Below, piece by piece: positions 35,458 to 46,133 of a stretch of 64,000 bases of DNA. The notes under the pieces are model-generated. The model was not told the DNA's origin. It made no database searches and saw only the letters and a program-made list of their open reading frames with translations. The position numbers and the translations under genes are program-made. The stretch's first letter is position 1, and each line of letters begins with the position of its first letter. This DNA is from Wyeomyia smithii (lineage: Eukaryota; Arthropoda; Insecta; Diptera; Culicidae), in NCBI RefSeq assembly GCF_029784165.1, contig NC_073696.1, positions 247,313,971-247,377,970 on the forward strand, given 5' to 3'.

Positions 35458-35674
35458 CAACAATCGTCGGAATAATCGGAGCTCCACGTTTGTTCTGATG
35501 ACCATGATCGGCGTCAGCGTTCAGCGCGGAGGACTTTTCACTACCGCCGTCGTCCTCAACGATACTGGCCTTGGTGAGGCTGTGCTGTTTCGATTGGCCG
35601 TTGTCTTTCGATGGATCGGAGCTGACCAGTGCCACCAGAAATAGCAGTGAAAGCACAAGCGGCAAGAGATCGCA
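35458..35674 (-). CDS. Second exon of the cuticular-like gene (signal peptide region)
   Basis: The exon follows an acceptor TTTGTAG (ending 35675) and ends with GTTG before a donor GTGAGTC. The peptide begins CDLLPLVLSLLFLVALVSSD, a strongly hydrophobic stretch with a plausible signal-peptidase site after VSS. Then comes a polar region with KDNGQSKQHS, IVEDDGGSEKSS, HGHQNKRGAP and PIIPTIV. KR is a possible dibasic processing site. There is no ATG in this exon, so a small upstream first exon must supply the initiator, as in many insect cuticle genes. It was not located above 35674. The product is predicted to be secreted. Confidence 0.65.
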
Positions 35675-37049
35675 CTACAAATAGAAAAATACCAATTATG
35701 ATTGAGTAATGCCAACAATCAATTTATACTCTAGGGTCTCAATGAAAAGTAATGATGAATTAGTGCTTTTAGTAAGTAGGCCTTATTTAAAAAATAAGTG
35801 ATTATATTTAGTGCTTCGATTTATTCGATTAATAGCAAGTAAAGGTATCAAAGCAAGCAAAAAGATCCGACACGTGTTTCAATATTTTCCGTATTTAGAT
35901 TCGCTCTCGGATTTTTATTATCCACGGTCGCTCATTACAGAGTTCATCCTGAAATGTCACTACAATGCGCCCCTTGGTAACAATTAAAATATCGAAAATC
36001 ATCATAATATAGTTTTTTTTTTCAGTTCCTGTATGAAAAATTTTGATTTTAGGTGGCCTTTTAAGCTTTAGTTTTTACATCTATTTAGTCAAGCATTAGT
36101 TCTGTAATTAATAAGTTAGTTGAAATGTGCTTGGCGAAGATTCGTTTTATTTCCTGTCGTATTCGTAATAACAAGATTTTGAAACAGGTTAAAAATATAT
36201 CTGAAAAAATATCATATGCAGAGGCAGTAACTGTTTACATTATATAAACTACCGTAACGTGTTTCGATTGGGGAGAATTTGTTTCGCTTGAGCAACATGT
36301 AAAAGCAAAGCAAAGTCTTGGTGCTACATTTCGATTTGAACTTGACCTTCTGTTTACTATACACAAACTTCACAGGCAACCGTTGAGTGTACACTACAAT
36401 TGCGGGGCTAGCGCTACGATCCAACACGCAAAAGTTCAAGTCTTGTACAACCACTGTACTTCCCGATTCGCACAAATTTTGCACTAAAATCGCACAACGA
36501 ATGTGTGAAAAGGATAACGCAACAGTTGTACTGCGAATACATTGACATAGATTGAAATCAGAATATGTCTCATACATCAACACTTTATTTCTCACAAAAC
36601 ATTCAAAACATTTAGTAATCCACGCTAGCTTCACCGAAAACCCCTCCATTCTACAAAGCCACGTTGATGCGTTGAAGCGTTGATGATTTTTATGGCAACA
36701 CTTGTAAGTTGTGAATAATTATTATTTGTCATCCTGTGCACGCGCTTTTTCCTCAAGCGACGAGAGAAATTTTCTCTCTCGCTCGTTGAATTCCCAGTCA
36801 GAATTCCATGGAACGAGAGTCGGACCATCGGACCCATTTCTCTCAAAATTCATGTGGGTTGAACGAAGTTCGCTCGAAACACACGATCTCTTGTATTGGT
36901 GGGTGCGCTGAACGCTCTATTTCTGTTTTTTTGTCTTTCTCTTTCGGCGCCGGGCAGTGGTTCGCATGAAAACGCTCTTCATTCTCGCCGAGTAATAAAC
37001 GTATGCGCAAAACAGATACACGATGTGTATGTGCTGAACACTGTTTTTT
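35675..37049. other. Intron-like DNA upstream of the signal-peptide exon
   Basis: No first exon could be pinned down. A 145-codon minus-strand frame at 36212-36649 has ordinary composition but no domain and no splice or promoter support. 36700-36960 is GC-richer. Confidence 0.4.
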
Positions 37050-38846
37050 GACGTAGGACTACGTCTAACCGCACTATATCGAGATACACTCTGCGGAAAC
37101 TAAAACCAAGGTTTAACGTTGGAATGAAAGATTTCAAACAGTAATGCTGATGTAACCACATGATGGATTACAATAATCAATGTGTCGTTGGATTGATAAA
37201 ATTATGGACAATTTTGTGATTTCTCAGTTATCATTATCATTTCATTGTTTAACAGTGAAAATTAAATAAAAGTTTCAAGGTCGAATTTTCACGAACAATG
37301 TACCAATCACATGCGAGCACCCCTGGCACAGACTTTATGAATAGACACCAATTTTCTGCTGTGATATCCTGTATAGCAGTGGCAAAAAAAAATTTGACAG
37401 AATCTCCCCGTCCCAATAGGTCAACTAACGTTTGCTTCTATGAGCCTAGACTATATTGATGTCTTGAAGGTGAAGCTTTTTCGGAAAGTTCATAACCACC
37501 TCCACTATTAGACAGTTTCACGTTCTGCTCTTAGAATGTTATTAAAACTGATGTCTTGATGGAAAACATGCCGGCACAAGCAACAGTACTGCACCGAGCA
37601 ATGTATGAATACTGGTCACTCGTCGTCTATCAGTGCAGTAGAACTCGATATTCATTTGTGTGCAACCAAGCCAAGTGAAGACTACATTGCCGTTGTCGAC
37701 GCAAAGTGGGGCGTGTTGGATTAACGCGTAGGTATCGTTTTGCGATCTGGAACACAATCGAATTGCCGTTTGAATTGTCTTCTTCTTCTTGTTTCGTATA
37801 TGTAGTAGCAAATATCAGAATTCAATATGATTATTCGGGTGCCGCAAAATACACTGCGCTACCGGGGACAACAAAATTCTGTGCGTGTCGGTAGAGGCAG
37901 ATAGCAGGGTATATGAATTATATAATCTGCTATCTGCCTCTATTATATAAATAACAGATAAAATGTGTTGTTTATTTTTAAACTCTACACTCTGTTTTTC
38001 TCATGTCCATTTTGAATTTTCTGTGAATATACATTTTTGTTCAAAAACTGTAGTTTTTTATCGTTATTTTTTCCACGAACTTGTAACTGCAGGAAAATTT
38101 TATAACATCTTTGCCGCTTGGTGATCGGAGAGTGAGCCATCCTTCACAAGACAAATAAATATTGTTTAATTTCTACTAAATCGTACTCAATTTAGGTCTG
38201 TACAGAAGCTTGCCCTTTCGCGTATTGAAGAAAATTGACTGTATTAGAATGAAAGGTATTCATCAATGTTGAAGAGAATATTTTTTCTTCTAGAATAGAG
38301 TGCTGCAAATAAATAATCCAAATACAGACCCCGTTCGATTTTGCCAAACACGACATGGCAGAATTTGCCAAAAATGAACGGTTTTCATGACGTTTTTTCA
38401 TAGATATTTTCACCAATGAACTAGTTTTAGTTCCAAGTCGTTTGAGGTGTCGCTTGATGAATTGAGGCTGATGACCTAGATACTTGATATTACTACCCGA
38501 GTAATTAGAGGCTTAGTACAGCTTAGATCATGATCATTATACATATCACCGGCACAAGTTCCGGTCATGTTCCAGGAACCGTTTTACCGATTTCGGTCAT
38601 TCGCTTCGGCAACATAAAGAACCAAAATACATTTCTTTTGGAGATGTTGAGATTAAATTGGTTGAAATAAACAAGAAGACTAAGAAATGTGTTTGGACAT
38701 AATCGCTCGTTTTGGCACATCTGTGCCAAAATCGAACCGTGCCAAAAGTAAAACGAGCTCAAACAAACAGAGCCTCAAAGGGAAATTTAAAACTATTGTA
38801 GTCCTACGTCAACTATGCGGTCGTATCCCAGATACCACCCTCCTAC
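37050..38846. mobile_element. GACGT-tipped element B
   Basis: The left tip is GACGTAGGACTACGTC (37050-37065). The right tip is GTAGTCCTACGTC (38798-38810), extended by AACTATGCGGTCGTATCC and ACCACCCTCCTAC. The body matches element C (39412-41256) in direct orientation over most of its length, for example CAATGTACCAATCACATGCG (37297 and 39627), CCCGTCCCAATAGGTCAACT (37407 and 39735) and AGAGTGCTGCAAATAAATAA (38297 and 40686). No protein domain was recognised. A 15-bp hairpin at 37893-37941 is present in B only. Confidence 0.6.
37893..37941. repeat. Perfect 15-bp inverted repeat (hairpin)
   Basis: AGAGGCAGATAGCAG at 37893-37907 is exactly complementary to 37927-37941, with a 19-base AT-rich spacer. 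Not found at the matching position of element C, so it arose by insertion or local duplication. Confidence 0.8.
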
Positions 38847-39411
38847 TATTGTCATCGTAGCGCAAACATAAGAAAGCCAACTCAATTACAGACTCGAAGT
38901 AAAGCAACGCGCTTTTGTTTGCGATCCGCCGGCCGCGATTAGTGGAAAATAAACTTTCGATTTTGCGTGAACGAAATTTTGATTCACTAATGTACGCGTG
39001 TGTTAAAAAGTGATTAAGTGAAGCACGGGCTACAGAAACAAAAAAAGTACCCTTACTGTTGCTGTGTGGTGAAAAGAAAAAATCTGTTTTGCGTGAACTT
39101 TTAATTGTGATTGAAAGAGTGCACCTATTCACGGGCTACAGAAACGGGAAAACTGCCATCGGATTACTGTTGGTGAGTGCAAAAAATTTGAACTCTCGCC
39201 GATATTTCAGTGGTATGTAGATTATTCATTATTATATTTTTAAAAGAAATACATATTTACAAAATTTTCTGTAAAGACGTCCTCATTGAAATTTTTAAAG
39301 TTGGCTGTAATTCGAGTGAACACCTTAAAAAATCGGTGCGAGTAATAAATCGACTATTAAGCTTTTGCGTCTTTACAGGAGCACTAATATTTTCAAAATG
39401 AAGATGTACCA
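38847..39411. other. Spacer between the two direct element copies
   Basis: About 565 bases with a short internal repetition (CACGGGCTACAGAAAC at 39026 and 39131). No coding region. If B and C were instead long terminal repeats, this would be the residual internal region, but no primer-binding site or gag/pol sequence is visible. Confidence 0.4.
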
Positions 39412-41256
39412 GATGTAGGACTACGTCTAACCGCACCAAGATGTGACGTCGGAATGAAAGATTTCAAGCGATAATACTGATGTAACCACTTGATAGATCA
39501 CAATAATCAGTATGTCGTTGGATTGATAAAATGATGGACAATTTTGTGATTCTCCAGTTATCATTATCATTACATTTTTAAACAGTGAACATTTCATAAA
39601 AGTTTCAAGGTCGAATTTCCGCGAACAATGTACCAATCACATGCGAGCACGCCTGGCACAGACTTCATGAGTAGACACCAACTGCCTGCTGTGATGTACT
39701 GTATAGCAGTGGCAAAAAAATTGACAGAATCACCCCGTCCCAATAGGTCAACTAATGTTTGCTTTCATGAGCCTCTTGAAATTGAAGCTTTTTCGGAAAG
39801 TTCGTAACGACCTCTTCTATCAGACAGTTCAAAGATCTGCTGTTAGAATGTTATCAAAGCTGATGTCTTGAAGGAAAATATGCTGACAAATTTGGGCACT
39901 AGAGGGTTAAAAGTGTTGTACTGAAGATACTATTTTGCGAGCTAAATGAATTTAGTTCAACATAACAATCATAGTTGCATCTCACGGTGGCTGTATAGAA
40001 ACTAAATTCATTTAATCTTGATTTCAGAGTTCCCACATATGTAAATATATATATATATATATTTTTCAATTAAAATTTTTTTCACGTTAGCATCTTCAAT
40101 TAAAATTTTTTTCACGTTAGCAAGATGCTGAATGAAAATATTACTGTCCATAACCTTACTTGTAATTGAACAACACTATACAAACAATAATTGCTTAGGC
40201 TAATGTTGTTTATCATTCTAGCCCTGTTTGTTTCTGAAGTTAATTAACAAACATATGACTTTCAAAATTGACATCTTTGTGGTTTTTGTTATTTTGAAAC
40301 AGATTAAATTTTTTTATGATTCTATTTACTGATAAAATGTTCAAAATGACCTGAATTGAATGTTAACATTTTAATAAAATTCTAGTCAATTTTGAATTTG
40401 CTGTGAATATACATTTTCGGCTAAAAACTGCAATTCTTTATGTTTTTTTTTCCACGAACTTGTAACTGCAGGAAAAAATTATATGTGACATATTTCACGC
40501 TTCGTGACCGGTGAGTGAGCTATTTTCACAAATTAAATAAATATAGAAGGAAGTTTAATTTCTACTAAATCGTACTCAATTTAGATCTGTATAGAAGCTT
40601 GCTTTTTCGCTTATTGAAGAAAATTGACTGTATTAGAATCAAAGGTATTCATTAATGTTAAAGAGAATATTTTTTCTTTTAAAATAGAGTGCTGCAAATA
40701 AATAATCAAAATACAGACCCCGTTCGATTTTTGCAACACGCCAGAATTGTTTCTGTTGTCAAAACCGAACCATGCCAAAATTGAACGGTTGTTTTTCCAT
40801 GACTTTTTCACTTTCTAAGTGGACAAAGACGACCTTACCAGTAGATATGGCCATCAATGAACTAGTTTCATCTAAGTCTTTTGAGATGTCGCTTGTTGAA
40901 TTGAAGCTGACGGTCTAGATACTTCATATTACCACCCGAGTAATTAGAGGTATAGTACTGCTTCGATGCTGATGATCATTATATTACCGGAGCATGTTCC
41001 GGTCATATCTCAGGTATCGTTTTACCGATTCCGGTCATCCGTTTCGGTAACATAAAGATTAAAAATACCTTTCTTTTGCAGGATGTTAAACTGAAATTGG
41101 TTAAAAAGATCAAGAAAACTAAAAAATTTGATTAAACATAATCGCTGTGCCAAAACCGAACCGTCCCGAAAGTAAGACGAGCTCGCTCAAATTAAACAGA
41201 GCCTATTGTAGTCCTACGTCAACTATGCGGTCATGTCTTGAATGCCACCCTCATAC
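39412..41256. mobile_element. GACGT-tipped element C
   Basis: The left tip GATGTAGGACTACGTC (39412-39427) and right tip GTAGTCCTACGTC (41208-41220, extending to 41256) mirror element B, with which it shares most of its sequence in the same orientation at a visibly diverged level. A (AT)n run lies at about 40045-40061 and is followed by a tandem duplication of a 29-bp word (TTCAATTAAAATTTTTTTCA, then CGTTAGCA) at about 40064-40122. No coding potential was recognised. Confidence 0.6.
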
Positions 41257-41679
41257 TTTTTTTTTCATATTCAGTCAAACAGCCGCGATTCGAGAATACG
41301 TTCTCGGAAATGGGTTTAGTTTGGATATATTCCATAGCATTCGTGCCCTCTGACAACTTCCATCTGCACTTCTTCCGTACAAAAATCACAAGTGCGCATT
41401 AGTTGTCCACGAGCATGGGTCAAGCTTCGTGGTTTCTCCTTATAGGAACCTATGACCATTGCTACCATTAGTTAGATACAATGTGGTAAGCTTCGTGGTC
41501 TTCGACGGCTACAGTATGATCCAAGTTTTGTAGATAGTCAACTTCGTGCTGCGACGAATTTAATTCAAGCAAAGCGTCCTCCGGAGTCCAGAAAAGACAC
41601 AATTTACCGGCATAGGATCTCGACGAATTTCTCTGCTAATGTCCTTCTCAGTAACCACCTGTTAGCTTAGGTGCACGCA
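41257..41679. other. No gene; shares a short line with element A
   Basis: CCTATGACCATTGCTACC, then ATTAGTTAGATACAATGTGG (41450-41487), recurs near 10651-10690. The surrounding sequence has no coding support. Confidence 0.35.
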
Positions 41680-41980
41680 CTTGCCAACTACCTCGATTTC
41701 TTCTCTGGGGTCAATTGTAAGCTTGTGGTATTCGACAATTTTGGGATGTTTTCCAGAGAGCAGAAGTGAAGTCGTCATCTTGGTTTTCAAACAGGCATGC
41801 ATAATTCCTGGCCCCTGGATATCATTATGGTTCCGGAAATTCTCATATTGGGTGGTATTTGGCAATTTTGGTCTGTTATTCAGACCTCAGAAGTTGCTAT
41901 CTTAGAATTCTAAATACGGTCGATTCTTAGCTCCTGTGCATTATTCGATCATTTTAAGCTGTTCTCCGGAAAAATTGTTC
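41680..41980 (+). repeat. Diverged repeat, homologous to 55420-55670
   Basis: Shared words in order: TTTTCCAGA, AGTTGCTATCTTA (55 kb copy AGTTGCCATCTTA), CATATTGGGTGGTATTTGG (copy CATATTGGATGGTATTTG), GTCGATTC, ATTTTAAGCTGTTCTCCGG (copy ATTTTAGGCTGGTTTTCGG). Internal near-repetition suggests a decayed tandem family. Non-coding. Confidence 0.5.
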
Positions 41981-43419
41981 CAAATATGTGTTTTATTTGT
42001 ACGAAACCGTTTTCTTGTAGTGAAGAGGTGTCGTACCACCATGGAAATATTTCCTTATTTGGTTCCATTTGCTTGATTTGTTTTCGAGTTGTTGAATGTA
42101 ATAAACGCATGGCATACATAGTTGTGCTGGATTTTCGCCACGCAGAGTAGAAACGGCGGTTAGGTCATTTCGTTTTCGTGAATTACTGACGCTATTTTGT
42201 ACACTTTTGATCAAATTTCGGCGCCTATAGGTCAAATTTTGTGTGTTCTATCGTTTAATTGCAGAAAACACAAATCAGCCACTTTGGCGCTCACAAATCG
42301 AGCCATTTATAAATAACTGTGCCTTACTTCCTGCAAACTAAGGATACTGACTGTCCACATGATATGCACACCACAGGCTTGCTTAGATATTGGTAGCGTA
42401 TCATGCGTTGATCTGTTTGAAGCTCGAAGATTTTAAGATGGCGGCCAATTTTTCTTGTGAAAGCTCTATCATTCCTCATCAAAATAACGTGCTGTTTGTG
42501 GATGATTCATTGACAAGTTTTAGAGATATAGAGAAAAAAGATTCATAATTGATAACTAAATTAAACTGTTTCGAAACCATTCGATCTCTTGGGCGATCCA
42601 TCAATTTGGACTGAACAAAACGAATTCGCTGTTTTTAATTATTTACTTTTATTAATTATTTGAACACATAAATATCACTTTTAAAAGACCGCCTGTTACC
42701 AGTGGGCTAACTCCAGCCAGAATTGGTATTTGGTATTGGTATTCGGGTCAAAAATGCCACGATTTACGAGAATAATTTAGTTGATATGAAAAAATGGTTC
42801 AGTAAATCCTAATCATTCGGAAGCGGTATTCTGAGCAGTCAGACGTCTACGAGATGTAGCTAGTGGCCACCAGGAAACGCACTCAGTAATACGTAAACGG
42901 GGGCTGAGACGAAAATCCTTTGGAAATCGGGTGGAATTAATGAGTGAACTGGTGAAGAACGCCGAAAATTAACCGCCAATCATCTTAGGATTTCACTAAT
43001 CTACAAAAGATCGAGGAGAAAGGTTGTTCCATAAAAACAGAAAAGAAGTAGAAGCGATATTGCCCATTCTGGGATAATATTGTAAAAATTTGAATGCGGA
43101 CAAAATTAGAAAAAAAAAGTAGTTCGGAAAGTTAAGTAAAGTCATCCTGAAAAAAGAGACTGATTGATTAGGACCCCATGTTTCTGTATGAAAGTTGTTC
43201 GAATCCAGCCCTATAATTTTGAGAATGACCTTAGCGGTTGGAGTGAACCTGTCCCATGGAGCGTCAGAATATACTTTGGCACCGTGAAGAAAAGTGGCAA
43301 CGATTGCTAAGCGGATACAAAACAGTGAAAAGGCGGGGTAGGAAATGGAAAACAAGAAAGTGGGAGTGAAAACAGAATAAAAAGAGTTGCTTGAGACGAA
43401 GTTCAAGAGTATGATTGAC
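41981..43419. other. No gene seen
   Basis: AT-rich DNA. The open frame at 42996-43406 on the minus strand is rich in Phe, Ser and Leu and has no homologue that I recognise; I treat it as chance. Confidence 0.4.
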
Positions 43420-44172
43420 CCTTAGAGCAGAGCCCCACATTTTTGGGCCCCCCACAAAACGAGAAAAAGTGCTTTTCGCTATCAAAAATGAGATTCAATC
43501 AAAAGTTTAATTTACAGCAAGAAAATTTGAACAGACCATTCCAATATGAAACTTTCCTTCAGTGTTATTTTTTCGCGAGCGCCAATATCACAGCTACATC
43601 CATAAGAGTTCACCTTCGATTCTCTTGGAATGACCCACATTAACTCACCATTTGAATCGAACCAGCGCGCATGGGAGGTAAAGTAGAGAAAGAAAATAAT
43701 CCACATTTTTTTTTAATGCATTGCTGTTGATTCCAAATAAAAATAAGCTTACTTGTCCGAATCGGGGATAACAGAAGTGCGTTGCAAAATGCAGATTTTC
43801 AGAGTCCGTGTGCAGATTTTACCGACCTGCAGATGTGTGTAGTTTTTCCTAGTTTCTGTAGCCAGGGTCACCTTATTTTTGCGCAGCCTTTCTCAAATTG
43901 TGTGCAAATTTTTGCATGTGGATCGCAATTTCGAGTTAGTTGCAAGTATCTTTCAAAAACATCTGGCACCTCTGGTCCAAAACATTCGACAGTCAGATCT
44001 GGCTGTAAACAGTAAGCAAGCACCGAATTTATTAATACAATTGTTCAAAATGTGCGATCGCCACAAAACCCCGCGTGTGGAGCTCAAAAAAGAAGATTAC
44101 ATGAAGAAAACAATCAAAAACTCGTTAGTACCTTGCAAAAATTATTTTATTTGAGAATTCATAAGAGCCTAA

Positions 44173-45794
44173 TACCCCGTTCACAGTACACTGCATATTA
44201 CCTGATATCAGGTGATTCGTGCTGTCGAGGCCATATCACGATGCATATCACCTGATATCCCATACAATCGAGCTGTCATTGGATATCACCTCGGCTACAT
44301 GGTATCGCGGATATCATGTTCGAATACCAATAAAAACCAGGTTTGCAGCAGTTATCAACACGGCCAAAAGACATTTGACGCAACCCTACAAATTTCGAAA
44401 TTCACGTTGCATGCGAAAAAGAAGGAAGGAAATATTTTTACTCTTGTCATCCCGCACATTTTGACAATTGCATATGAGAGTTAACGTCGGTGCGAGCCAA
44501 CCAGAGTTTGCAATATTCCCGGGAACTGGTTTCTCGGAAAACGGGAATGAAAAATCTCATTTCCCGGGAATTCCCGGGAACCGGGAATGGAAAAAAAATC
44601 TTAGCAAAAATGGCATTTCAAATGAAGTGTATTAATAAAAGGTATCAAAAAATCGTTTATAATTTCATTATCAATTCGCATGAAAAACGAATTGAAAAAC
44701 AAAACTTATTCAAGTTCACATCAGAAATTGCAGAAGAGTAGCTTCAGGGTTTTTATGTCGTTAAACAATCGCTTCAGATCCACTGAGAATTTTCCGTTAA
44801 ACCCAATTTCCTTCTGTAAAATTTTGCTTAACCCTTAATTAAGTCCGCTGAATCACCGCTGGTGTTTGATTTCCATAATACTTTTAAATCACCGATTCCA
44901 TCTGTTGCTACATTACATTCGAAACTGGAGTTCCCGATACTTTCAGTTTGTTGAAAAGTAAGTTGAGTTTTAAGCAGGCATTAAACAAGACAAATATTTG
45001 CTATATTTGGTATTGCAGTTTTTAGCAAAATATTTCTTCGGGCTATTATATATGCTATAGTATTGCACTATAATCAATATTTGCTCAAAACTCTGTTGCT
45101 TAAACAATAGCAAAGCCCATTCGCTCATATTTCACCGAATTTATTTGCTATACCACCACACGATGCGATTTATTTTTGTAATATAATCTGCGTAACTGTT
45201 AACTGCGTAATTGTTGTTTAGTTTTAATTGGTATAAAAACATTTCGAACCCTGTGGTTTTATTTGCCTAGTTTCTCGTTGACTGAGTAAGACAACAAATA
45301 TTTTTGACAAATAATTGAAGCAAATAATTTTATATAACACGGCCAGCAAATATTGACCGTCATTTCGACAAAATATTTGCTTCTTATAATGTCTACTTTA
45401 AAGGTGCTTTACACTTTGACGTCTTAAGTTTCGTGTTATTACAGTATATTTAATTTGATTGCACAATTGTATGGGAAACTATATTAAATCTTGCGAAATT
45501 TTTCGATGAACTCGGGAATCCCGGGATCCCGGGAATCGATATTTCTGTTCCCGGGATTCGGGAATCCCGGGAAAAGGTAATTCCCGTGAAATCGTGAAAC
45601 TAGCTGAAATCTCTATCCTAATTACATTGCTTTTGTTGTCTTGTTTTTGCCTTGACCTGTTTTTGTTTTCTTCTCTTTTCAATTACCAAAGTAAATGTCA
45701 AACCATATCATCTGACTGTAGAGTGAACACCCGAGGTGATATCCGATATCATTTGGCGATATTAGGTGATATGCGGCGTAGTCTGAACAAGGCA
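44173..45794. mobile_element. TAA-flanked inverted-repeat element with GATATC motifs
   Basis: The left end is TACCCCGTTCACAGTACACT. The right end read inversely is TGCCTTGTTCAGACTACGCC. Both continue into GCATATTACCTGATATC-like sequence. TAA flanks each side (44170-44172 and 45795-45797); a 3-bp TWA duplication is typical of PIF/Harbinger-type elements and of mosquito MITEs with 3-bp targets. Subterminal GATATCACC/GGTGATATC words repeat in both orientations (44203-44320 and 45735-45775). No transposase is readable. It holds the CCCGGG-rich element 44502-45604. Confidence 0.8.
44502..45604. mobile_element. hAT-like element with CCCGGGAATTCCCGGG palindromes
   Basis: The left tip CAGAGTTTGCAATATTCCCG and the inverse of the right tip, CTAGTTTCACGATTTCACGG, are loosely similar. 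Both ends are packed with the palindromic words TTCCCGGGAATTCCCGGGAA (44561-44585) and GGGAATCCCGGGATCCCGGG (45515-45535 and 45550-45572). No transposase is readable, and the 8-bp duplication is not evident. A further reiterated word AAATATTTGC and its complement (44990-45380) hints at yet another insertion inside. Confidence 0.6.
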
Positions 45795-46133
45795 TAATGA
45801 TATTGAACGCAACTGAAGAAAAGTTTTTTTCGAAGACGAAGATGCAGATGATTGAAAATGGGTTGCGTACGACTATGAAGAATAAAAGGCTGTCAAACTT
45901 AGCATTGTCATGTTGAGAGTACGATGTTCTGAAGGAGTTGAATGTTGATAATTTAATTAATTTAATTAATTAAGTTCTCAGAAAAAAACTCGAAAAAATT
46001 TTTGGTAACTTTTCAAGAACAAATAAATGTTTTTTAGCTCGTACGATAAAAAACGGTTTTGTTTTATTTTGGGGCCCCCACTGCAAACTGGGCCCCGGGC
46101 CCCCACAATCGTAAATCCGGCTCTGCCTTAGAG

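Larger units (their letters stand above)
44052..45985 (+). pseudogene. hAT transposase C-terminal relic, split by a nested element
   Basis: The left block (44109-44172) reads NNQKLVSTLQKLFYLRIHKSL. The right block (45798-45985) reads MILNATEEKFFSKTKMQMIE, then RTTMKNKRLSNLAL, a TGA stop, and EYDVLKELNVDNLI. This is the pattern of the hAT C-terminal dimerisation domain (hydrophobic helix, A/T-E-x-x-F-S-K, then L-R-x-T-M ... R-L-x-x-L-A-L). Removing the insert with one TAA copy joins the two blocks in frame. The stop and the missing RNase-H-like core make it non-functional. The 91-codon frame at 43879-44154 is a different frame with no support. Confidence 0.75.
43428..46125 (+). mobile_element. 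hAT transposon relic with nested insertions
   Basis: The ends are CAGAGCCCCACATTTTTGGG (43428) and, read inversely, CAGAGCCGGATTTACGATTG (46125). A perfect 8-bp direct repeat CCTTAGAG flanks them (43420-43427 and 46126-46133). GGGCCCC/GGGGCCC blocks lie just inside both ends. A piece of hAT transposase C-terminus is readable on the plus strand inside, interrupted by the element 44173-45794. The combination of tips, 8-bp duplication and dimerisation-domain residues makes the superfamily assignment firm. Confidence 0.9.

Noticed and set aside
36212..36649. 145-codon minus-strand frame upstream of the signal-peptide exon
   Set aside because: No domain, no supporting splice or promoter signals; this length is expected by chance in 64 kb of AT-rich DNA.
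37050..41256. LTR retrotransposon with elements B and C as LTRs
   Set aside because: Each copy has its own inverted tips, and no primer-binding site, polypurine tract or gag/pol lies in the 565-bp spacer; kept only as an alternative.
42996..43406. 136-codon Phe/Ser-rich minus-strand frame
   Set aside because: Low-complexity hydrophobic translation of A/G-rich DNA without a convincing start or domain.
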